The notes beneath the pieces are model-generated. The model ran no database searches. It had not been told where the DNA came from and saw only the letters and a program-made list of their open reading frames with translations. Both the position numbers and the translations under genes were made by a program. From the NCBI GenBank assembly GCA_031286975.1, contig JAITTM010000138.1, positions 1 through 15,045 on the forward strand: 15,045 nt of DNA. Direction: 5' to 3'. This document shows, piece after piece, positions 6,239 to 11,585 of the stretch (the stretch's first letter is position 1; the number at the start of each line of letters is the position of its first letter). Source of the stretch: Coriobacteriales bacterium. GTDB lineage: Bacteria > Actinomycetota > Coriobacteriia > Coriobacteriales > UBA8131.

Positions 6239-6538
6239 AGATGCCGGATGCCTTCCAAGTGGTAGACCAAGGTGGCCTGAAACGATGCGGATAACGCTAC
6301 CAGACGCATCAAGGCCTGCGCAAGGGTCTGCGTGAATGGTTGCCAGACGGACACCATTAAAGCACAGGGAGGTAACGGTTGTGTTAGCTTTGCGGTTTCC
6401 ACAGTTTTCTCCCTGCAATTTCTTGCTCTTTCTTGCAATTTGTATGACTATTGATGTACTACTGTAAAAGTGACTGGTAGAGGCAGGGCTCTCGGCGCAG
6501 AGGCGTATGGGGTCGAAACATAGAGTTGGAGGTACGAC
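6239..6538. other. 300-base divergent gap with AT-rich, repeat-bearing promoter region
   Basis: This gap separates the minus-strand LPG-synthase-like gene from the plus-strand YtxH operon and must hold both promoters. 6410-6470 is AT-rich. It carries TGCAATTT twice (6414-6421, 6434-6441) and TTTCTTGC twice (6419-6426, 6429-6436). For the plus strand, TTGTAT (6440-6445) and TGTAAA (6463-6468) stand 17 bases apart and are the best, though poor, promoter pair. No terminator-like hairpin was found. A small frame inside the gap is listed separately. Confidence 0.4.
6381..6467 (+). CDS. Possible small hydrophobic peptide (28 residues)
   Basis: A GTG at 6381 is preceded by AGGGAGG (6366-6372) at eight bases, which is a very good ribosome binding site. 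It opens a 28-codon frame ending in TAA at 6465-6467. The peptide has a hydrophobic core (N-F-L-L-F-L-A-I-C-M) long enough for a short membrane helix. It lies 71 bases upstream of the YtxH gene. It has no homologue I recognise, the start is GTG, and part of the frame coincides with the likely promoter, so chance is quite possible. Confidence 0.25.
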   Translation: MLALRFPQFSPCNFLLFLAICMTIDVLL

Positions 6539-7075
6539 ATGGGTAAAGGATTCGGGTTTGGTTCATTTGTGCTTGGCGGACTGGTGGGTGCGGCACTCGG
6601 TTTGCTGTATGCTCCCAAGCCTGGCGTGGAGACGCGCGCAGAGGTTGCGGAGAAGATCGACGAGCTCTGGGGTCAGAGCCAAACCATCTACAATCAGAGT
6701 GTCACCAAAATCCAGGAGACCGTTGCCAACGTACAGCCGGTAATCAAGAAGCAGAACGACGAGTTGCGCGAGAAGATCCAGAGCGCCCGCACGCTCATTG
6801 CCGATCAGGTTGCCAAGAATGCCGTTGCGGCGCGCGATGCCATCAACGACAAGGTGCCGGTAGCCGCCGAGAAGGTCAGTCAGGTAGCCGACGTGGTGCG
6901 CGGCCAGATTGACAACGCTGCGTCCGCCCTCAGATCCAAGGCAGCCGCCGTGGCTGAAGGGGACGCCGTTGAGGCAGCGGCATCGGCAGCGTATGCGGCG
7001 GCAGGCGAAGCAGCCCCCGCGACGGCAACAGCGAAACAAGCCCCTGCTGGCGAATCCGCACCAGCAGCCCAATAG
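6539..7075 (+). CDS. YtxH-like membrane-anchored protein
   Basis: This 178-residue protein has an N-terminal glycine-rich hydrophobic helix (F9-V-L-G-G-L-V-G-A-A-L-G-L-L-Y) and the A-P-K-P-G-x-E-T-R continuation (25-33) that defines the YtxH family (Gram-positive membrane proteins, several stress-related). The middle (34-140) is a long run of charged and amphipathic heptad-like helices. The tail (141-178) is Ala/Glu/Pro low complexity. GGAGG at 6528-6532, six bases before the ATG, fixes the start. It is the first gene of a three-gene operon with the PRC-barrel and deacetylase genes, suggesting a cell-envelope or membrane-surface role. Biochemical function is unknown for the family in general. 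Confidence 0.82.
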   Translation: MGKGFGFGSFVLGGLVGAALGLLYAPKPGVETRAEVAEKIDELWGQSQTIYNQSVTKIQETVANVQPVIKKQNDELREKIQSARTLIADQVAKNAVAARDAINDKVPVAAEKVSQVADVVRGQIDNAASALRSKAAAVAEGDAVEAAASAAYAAAGEAAPATATAKQAPAGESAPAAQ

Positions 7076-7093
7076 AACGGCGGTATATCTGTC

Positions 7094-7891
7094 GTGCGTA
7101 GCACGAAGGAAATGCGCGGCGCCCGCGTAGTGGGTGGCAGAAGCGGCAGGCGCAGGATCGGCAAGGTTCTGCGCGCTGTTTTTCACCCTCAGACCTTCAA
7201 CCTGGTTGGCTACCTGGTCAAGCAGCCTGATTTGCTACTCATGTTCAAGCGCGGTGACCGTTTTTTGGCCTACGACTCGTTCAGGGTGGTTGACGGGCGC
7301 ATTGTGGGCACTACCAACAAGGACTCCTGGGACGAGTTGGCATGCAAGCGCCTGGGCATCGACTTTGACACCTGTCTTCTGCTCGAAGGCATGCCGCTCA
7401 TCACCGCGGGCGGCACGGAGCTCGGTTCCGCTGACTCGGTCGAGTATGACGAGCGTACGGGCAAGACCAAGGAGCTGGTTGTAACAGGCGGCGTGGCCGC
7501 CAAGGCGCTGTTGGGCGAGATGCGCATACCTAAGAAGCTCTTGGTCAAGTACCATGAAGGTTCGGTGGTCGTGAGCAACGAGGTTCTTGGCATCACAGCC
7601 GAGGGCGGCTTGGCGGCTAAAGCGGGCGAGGGCGTTGCCATCGCGAGCAGCAAGCTCTCAGAGGTGGGCGAGCAGGCAGGCAAGGTTTTCTCCAAAACGG
7701 GAAAAGCAGCCAGCAAAGCCCTTTCAGAAACCGGAAAGACGGCCAGCAAAGCCCTCTCAAAAACGGGAAAGGTGGCAGGTAGAGCCGTCAACAAGGGCGC
7801 CTACTCGCTGGGCAGGCAACTGAGCAGGAGCAAGGGCATGTTTGCGGCATTCAAAGAGGAGTACGACAAGGAAGTCAAGAAGAAAAAATGA
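7094..7891 (+). CDS. PRC-barrel domain protein with C-terminal repeats
   Basis: This is a 265-residue basic protein. Two PRC-barrel-like units are seen at about 20-90 (I22-G-K-V-L then L-V-G-Y-L-V, F-L-A-Y-D-S-F-R-V-V) and about 105-165 (E-L-G-S-A-D-S-V-E-Y-D onward). PRC barrels occur in RimM and photosynthetic reaction-centre H subunits and mediate protein or RNA contacts. Residues 199-231 are three 11-residue repeats of the form [FL]-S-x-T-G-K-x-A-x-x-A, and the last residues are KKKK. There is no signal peptide or membrane segment. The GTG at 7094 lies 18 bases after the YtxH stop with a weak GGCGG; an ATG at 7112 is the alternative. The stop TGA shares ATGA with the deacetylase start, so these two genes are translationally coupled. 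It may bridge the membrane proteins on either side of it in the operon. Confidence 0.72.
   Translation: MRSTKEMRGARVVGGRSGRRRIGKVLRAVFHPQTFNLVGYLVKQPDLLLMFKRGDRFLAYDSFRVVDGRIVGTTNKDSWDELACKRLGIDFDTCLLLEGMPLITAGGTELGSADSVEYDERTGKTKELVVTGGVAAKALLGEMRIPKKLLVKYHEGSVVVSNEVLGITAEGGLAAKAGEGVAIASSKLSEVGEQAGKVFSKTGKAASKALSETGKTASKALSKTGKVAGRAVNKGAYSLGRQLSRSKGMFAAFKEEYDKEVKKKK
7688..7786 (+). repeat. Three tandem 33-base units in the PRC-barrel gene
   Basis: Units run 7688-7720, 7721-7753 and 7754-7786 and encode FSKTGKAASKA, LSETGKTASKA and LSKTGKVAGRA. The DNA is similar between units (shared GCCAGCAAAGCCC blocks at 7709-7721 and 7742-7754), pointing to fairly recent internal duplication. Copy number may vary between strains. 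Confidence 0.8.
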
Positions 7892-9288
7892 GTAGAGACC
7901 ATCGACATACCGGCAGTCACGGCGCACAGGGCGGGCGGAGCGCGCACGGGTCAAACGAACAGAGTAACCGGGCAGCGCAGCCCCAAGGGTCGATTGGGCA
8001 AACGCGTGCACGGAGCGCCTATTCTCGCCAGGAGCACCCGCTCAACTACAGCCGACAGAATACACAGAGCCGCTACAGCCGTTCTGGGACGGGCAGCGTG
8101 TATCGCCAACAGGAGATACAGGGCAATTTTCGGGCCTACGAGCCGCAGCGCCGCCGCAAGCAGTCGGGCAGCAAACTGGTGCCTGTTATAGCTGTTGTGG
8201 TGGTGCTCATCGTGCTGGTTGGCGGCTTTTTTCTCTACAACACCTTTAAGCCCATCGATCTTGTGGTCAACGACAAAAAGGTCGTCTATCCCGCGTTTAC
8301 CAAGGTGGAGGCGCTCTTTGAGAAGGATCTCATCGAGCCTGACCCCGGCAACCTGCTCGCAATCGACGGAACCACGCTAACCTTTGGTGAGGGCGAGGCG
8401 GGCAAGGTTCTGGTCAACGGCGAAGAGATCACCGATCGCAGCATGACACTGCACAACAACGACGTGGTGCAAACCGTTAAAGGTGCGGATAAAACCGAGC
8501 CCTATTCAGATGAGACCTACCCTGTTTCCTCAGAATTCATCGAGGTTGGTTATGGCGCGCTCTCGGTTTTGAGCTCTGTGGGCAATGACGGCGAAGAGGC
8601 CGTGCGCACGGGCGAGTTGTCGGGCTTGGTGCAGACCGTGGTTCTCACCCAGAAGGTCGACACCGTGGTGACGCACTACAATCCCGCGCCGGCAGAGAAG
8701 CTGATCGCACTGACGCTGGACGATGGCCCCAGCGGGTATACCGAGGATGTGCTGGCGGTCTTGGACAAATATGACGTCAAGGCGACCTTCTTCGAGCTGG
8801 GTGAGAACGTTGACAGCCTGCCCTCTGAGGCAAAGGCGGTGGCGGATCGTGGCCATCAGGTTGCGTCCCACAGCTATGCACACAAGCAGCTCAACGCGAT
8901 TTCCACTGAGGATGCCATAGCTGAATGGCAGAACGCGCAGGATGCAATCGAGCGGGCAACAGGGGTGAAAACCACCGTTGGGCGCGCGCCTTATGGCGAG
9001 TATTCGTTTGCGCTCTGGAAGACTGTGCCCCACGAGCTGATAACGGTTCTGGCGCTCTGGAACATCGACACCAACGACTGGCAGGGGCGCTCCCCCGAAG
9101 CCATACGAGACACGATAGTGCAGGAGGCACACTCGGGGGCCATCATCCTGTGCCACGATGGCGGTGGCGAGCGGACAAAGACCATACAGGCTCTGGACAT
9201 GGCGATTCCCGAGTTGCAATCAAGAGGCTATACCTTTGTGACCATCGATGAGCTCGTAGCCGCCAGCCCCCCGCCCGCTCAGGAGTAA
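7888..9288 (+). CDS. Membrane-anchored polysaccharide deacetylase (NodB/CE4 domain)
   Basis: This is a 466-residue single-pass protein. It has a disordered Arg/Gln/Ser-rich cytoplasmic tail (1-95), a membrane helix at about 97-117 (type II orientation), an extracellular beta-rich stalk (120-270) of no recognised family, and a NodB carbohydrate-esterase-4 domain (271-455). CE4 motifs are complete: L-T-L-D-D279-G-P with D278 as catalytic base, H328-S-Y-A-H332 (metal ligands), R366-A-P-Y-G, D394-T-N-D-W398, and L-C-H423-D-G-G. Such enzymes remove acetyl groups from GlcNAc or MurNAc in peptidoglycan or surface glycans, often giving lysozyme resistance. The ATG overlaps the PRC gene's stop (ATGA). 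The exact substrate is not readable from sequence. Last gene of the operon. Confidence 0.9.
   Translation: MSRDHRHTGSHGAQGGRSAHGSNEQSNRAAQPQGSIGQTRARSAYSRQEHPLNYSRQNTQSRYSRSGTGSVYRQQEIQGNFRAYEPQRRRKQSGSKLVPVIAVVVVLIVLVGGFFLYNTFKPIDLVVNDKKVVYPAFTKVEALFEKDLIEPDPGNLLAIDGTTLTFGEGEAGKVLVNGEEITDRSMTLHNNDVVQTVKGADKTEPYSDETYPVSSEFIEVGYGALSVLSSVGNDGEEAVRTGELSGLVQTVVLTQKVDTVVTHYNPAPAEKLIALTLDDGPSGYTEDVLAVLDKYDVKATFFELGENVDSLPSEAKAVADRGHQVASHSYAHKQLNAISTEDAIAEWQNAQDAIERATGVKTTVGRAPYGEYSFALWKTVPHELITVLALWNIDTNDWQGRSPEAIRDTIVQEAHSGAIILCHDGGGERTKTIQALDMAIPELQSRGYTFVTIDELVAASPPPAQE
8020..8127 (+). repeat. Four 27-base (nine-residue) degenerate repeats in the deacetylase tail
   Basis: Tyrosines 45, 54, 63 and 72 are exactly nine residues apart and begin YSRQ, YSRQ, YSRS and YRQQ; Phe81 continues the period. 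Units occupy 8020-8046, 8047-8073, 8074-8100 and 8101-8127. Codons differ between units (TAT/TAC, TCT/AGC, CGC/CGA/CGT), so the period has been kept at protein level rather than arising from a recent DNA duplication. Confidence 0.75.
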
Positions 9289-9315
9289 CAGAAAAACCGA
9301 AAGCCGCATTTCAAC

Positions 9316-9361
9316 GAATGAGACAAGAATGGGACAAGGGGTCGTTTCTGTTGTCTCATTC
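9316..9361. terminator. Large hairpin between convergent genes, with a duplicated left arm
   Basis: GAATGAGACAA (9316-9326) is perfectly complementary to TTGTCTCATTC (9351-9361). A second copy, GAATGGGACAA (9327-9337), can pair with the same right arm using one wobble, so two alternative stems exist. It lies between the ends of the deacetylase (9288) and the minus-strand gene (9478), so a bidirectional terminator is the natural reading. Neither strand has a U-run directly after the stem, so any termination would not be classical. The rest of 9362-9477 shows nothing supportable. Confidence 0.5.
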
Positions 9362-9477
9362 AGACTGATACTATTGTGGTGATTGCTCGATCCTTATGAG
9401 CTTATCAAGGGTTGGGATGATGTGGTCAACCTTAAGCATGCCTTGCTCCACTGTGATACATTTGCGGCTCCCATCCG

Positions 9478-9972
9478 CTACTCGTCCTTTGGTTTTGTGG
9501 CAGCCGCTTTCTTCTTGGGCTTGGGCTTCTCGGATTCGTCCTCGTCCTCGTCGCCGGTCTCCCACATCTTTTCGAGGAGGCCTTTCTCGCCGGTTTCCTC
9601 ATTGCCCCAGAGTGCACCAAAGAATCCCTGGAGATCCAGGGTTTCCTCTTCCTCCTCGGGTTCTTTTTCCACCGCTTTCTTCTTGGGTTTTGCGGCGGTT
9701 GCGGCAGAACCCTTCTTTTTGGCGGGGGATGAGGGCGACGTGCTGGCTTTTTTGTTTCCGTTCTTCTGGGCAGATGCTGCTTTTTTTGCGTCCGCTGCCT
9801 TCTTCTTCTTTTTGGCGACCGCCTTTGTGCCCCGTCGATCCTGATCAGGGAACATCTTGCGGGTTCGACGCTCACTCAGCAGCGACCAGACGGCAAAGAA
9901 CGCCATGAGCCCAAACAGCACCACCGCCAAGCCCCAGGGGCTTGTTGTTATCATTGCAAAAAACTCGTTCAT
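9478..9972 (-). CDS. Small membrane-anchored protein with histone-H1-like Lys/Ala tail
   Basis: I do not recognise a named family for this 164-residue protein. Residues 13-32 form one membrane helix (W-G-L-A-V-V-L-F-G-L-M-A-F-F-A-V-W). A basic stretch from 34 to about 103 follows, rich in Lys, Ala, Ser and Pro with runs such as K54-K58, and very like bacterial histone-H1-type tails. An acidic run E104-E110 precedes an apparently ordered motif, D113-L-Q-G-F-F-G-A-L-W, then a further acidic run (D141-E148) and a final KPKPKKK segment. The positive-inside rule places the tail in the cytoplasm. GAGGGAG upstream of the ATG at 9972 fixes the start; the frame stays open to 10398 only as antisense of serS. 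Divergent from serS with an 88-base gap. Confidence 0.72.
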   Translation of the reverse strand: MNEFFAMITTSPWGLAVVLFGLMAFFAVWSLLSERRTRKMFPDQDRRGTKAVAKKKKKAADAKKAASAQKNGNKKASTSPSSPAKKKGSAATAAKPKKKAVEKEPEEEEETLDLQGFFGALWGNEETGEKGLLEKMWETGDEDEDESEKPKPKKKAAATKPKDE

Positions 9973-10019
9973 TTCTGCTCCCTCGTTTATCTGCCTCTTA
10001 TAGTAGCGCAGGAATTGGG

Positions 10020-10025
10020 TATACT
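10020..10025 (+). promoter_or_regulatory. Candidate -10 element for serS
   Basis: TATACT (10020-10025) matches five of six -10 positions and would place the start near 10032, about 29 bases before the serS ATG. No good -35 is present at 16-18 bases. On the minus strand TATAAG (rc of 9997-10002) could be the -10 of the divergent small membrane protein, so the two promoters would face and overlap each other. The short leader leaves no room for a T-box. Confidence 0.35.
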
Positions 10026-10060
10026 GTAGTAAACAGTTCAAAATTTTGTTGGGAGTAACC

Positions 10061-11335
10061 ATGCTCGATAGTAAATTCGTTCGCGAGAACCTTGAAGCAG
10101 TCGATGCCGCCATGCGTTCAAGAGGCAACTTTTGGGACAAGGACGAGTTTGTCTCGCTCGACGCCGCCCGCCGCCGGGTCATCGGTGAACTTGAGACCTT
10201 GCAGTCGCAGCGCAACGCCACGTCCAAGACCATCGGCGAGCTGATGAAAACTGGCCTGCAGCAGGAGGCCGAGGCCGCCAAGGAGCAAGTGCGTAGCATC
10301 AACGCGCAGATCGAGCAACTCGAGGCAGAGCGTGCGGAGGCCGAGAATGCCCTGGATGCCCTGGTCATGGCCATGCCCAACCTGCCGAGCGACACCACGC
10401 CTTATGGCCAAAGCGAAAACGACAACGTTGAGATACGCACCTGGGGCAGCCCCACCGTGTTTGACTTTGCGCCTAAGGCGCATTGGGATCTGGGCCCCGA
10501 GCTGGGCATCATCGACTTTGAGCGCGCGGTCAAGCTGGCCAAATCGCGCTTCATCCTGCTTGCGGGGCTGGGCGCCCGCCTCGAGCGCGCCATTATCAAC
10601 TTCATGGCTGACACGCATGCCGCGCGCGGCTACAAGGAGTGGTGGTGCCCCATCCTGGGTAACGCCGACACGCTCACCGGCACCGGTAACCTGCCCAAGT
10701 TCGAGGATGACCTCTTCAAGACCACCAACGGCATGTATCTCATACCCACCGCCGAGGTCATGCTCACCAACATCCACCGCGACGAGGTTCTGGACGCCGC
10801 CGCCCTGCCGCTGCATTACTGCGCCTTCACGCCCTGTTTTCGCGAGGAGGCGGGGAGTGCCGGGCGCGACACCCGCGGTCTTATCCGCGTGCATCAGTTC
10901 GACAAGGTCGAGATGGTCAAGTTCGCCACGCCCGAGACCTCGTTTGACGAGCTGGAGGGCATGGTGGCAGATGCGGAGAATATCTTGCAGCTGCTGGGTT
11001 TGCCTTATCGCGTTATCAGTCTGTGCACGGGCGACATCGGGTTCAGCGCCGCAAAGACCTACGACCTTGAGGTCTGGCTGCCCTCCTATAACGGCTACAA
11101 GGAGATATCGTCCTGCTCGAACTGTACCGACTTTCAGGCGCGCCGCGCTAACATCAAGTACCGAGACGCCGCCGCATTCAAGGGCACGCGTCTGGCGCAC
11201 ACGCTCAACGGCTCCGGTCTCGCCGTGGGGCGCACCATGGCCGCCATTCTCGAGAACTACCAGCAAGAAGACGGCTCCGTGCTGCTGCCCGAGGTGTTGG
11301 TGCCCTATATGGGCGGCATAACTCGTATTGGCTGA
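10061..11335 (+). CDS. serS: Seryl-tRNA synthetase
   Basis: This 424-residue cytoplasmic class II aminoacyl-tRNA synthetase charges tRNA-Ser with serine. The N-terminal coiled-coil tRNA-binding arm spans about 30-105 ([12 protein letters not shown] onward). The catalytic domain shows T-G-T-G-N-L-P-K-F (206-214), the T-A-E serine-binding motif (230-232), motif 2 F260[20 protein letters not shown] (260-280) and motif 3 N383-G-S-G-L-A-V-G-R-T. Length is normal. The start is the ATG at 10061 with GGGAG five bases upstream; an in-frame TTG at 10046 is rejected because it lies upstream of that site. The gene is monocistronic: the upstream gene is divergent and a strong terminator follows 55 bases after the stop. 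Confidence 0.97.
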   Translation: MLDSKFVRENLEAVDAAMRSRGNFWDKDEFVSLDAARRRVIGELETLQSQRNATSKTIGELMKTGLQQEAEAAKEQVRSINAQIEQLEAERAEAENALDALVMAMPNLPSDTTPYGQSENDNVEIRTWGSPTVFDFAPKAHWDLGPELGIIDFERAVKLAKSRFILLAGLGARLERAIINFMADTHAARGYKEWWCPILGNADTLTGTGNLPKFEDDLFKTTNGMYLIPTAEVMLTNIHRDEVLDAAALPLHYCAFTPCFREEAGSAGRDTRGLIRVHQFDKVEMVKFATPETSFDELEGMVADAENILQLLGLPYRVISLCTGDIGFSAAKTYDLEVWLPSYNGYKEISSCSNCTDFQARRANIKYRDAAAFKGTRLAHTLNGSGLAVGRTMAAILENYQQEDGSVLLPEVLVPYMGGITRIG

Positions 11336-11390
11336 CGCGGGGCACCAGGAGTCTGCGGCAGCTAAAGACGCTTGCAAACACGCTTACGCT

Positions 11391-11431
11391 CCCGGCCAAG
11401 CCCGGCCTCGGTCTGGCTTGGCCGGGGTTTT
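11391..11431 (+). terminator. Intrinsic terminator of serS
   Basis: CCCGGCCAAGCC (11391-11402) and GGCTTGGCCGGG (11415-11426) form a perfect 12-pair GC-rich stem with a 12-base loop. One G and then TTTT (11428-11431) follow. It is the strongest terminator in the window and lies 55 bases after the serS stop. Confidence 0.92.
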
Positions 11432-11439
11432 GTCTGGTT

Positions 11440-11548
11440 GCTCCGTTCGGTCTTCGCCCGGCTTGGCTCGACTGCTCCGCTCGGCTGCCGAGCTTGGCTC
11501 GGCTTGGCTCGGCGGCTCCGCTCGCTAAGCTCCGCCCGACGCTTTTTT
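11440..11548. repeat. Short-repeat, palindrome-rich GC stretch after the serS terminator
   Basis: GCTCCG[CT]TCG occurs at 11440-11449, 11474-11483 and 11515-11524. GCTTGGCTCG occurs at 11461-11470, 11492-11501 and 11502-11511, the last two as an exact tandem. GCTCGGCTGCCGAGC (11479-11493) is a perfect odd palindrome, and GCCGAGC/GCTCGGC (11487-11493, 11497-11503) forms another hairpin. A GGCGG/CCGCC stem (11511-11515, 11532-11536) followed by TTTTTT at 11543-11548 may be a second, weaker terminator. No gene is supported here. Confidence 0.65.
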
Positions 11549-11585
11549 GGGTGATTGCCGTCAGCGCATCCCCCGGTTTTCTCCC

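Noticed and set aside
6239..6418. 60-residue extension of the LPG-synthase-like protein from a TTG at 6418
   Set aside because: There is no ribosome binding site, the composition is unlike a membrane protein, and the ATG at 6238 directly precedes the first membrane helix.
9973..10060. T-box leader for serS
   Set aside because: Only 88 bases separate the divergent starts, too short for a T-box, and no specifier loop or terminator/antiterminator pair is visible.
9973..10398. Extension of the small membrane protein across the serS start (306-residue reading)
   Set aside because: That part is the antisense of serS and has shadow-type composition. GAGGGAG and the ATG at 9972 give a clear internal start.
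11440..11548. CRISPR-like array
   Set aside because: The repeats are only about 10 bases, irregularly spaced and palindromic, with no unique spacers of constant length and no cas genes.
11328..11554. Reading frames through the serS 3' region
   Set aside because: They run through the terminator and the short-repeat stretch, have repeat-driven composition and lack ribosome binding sites.
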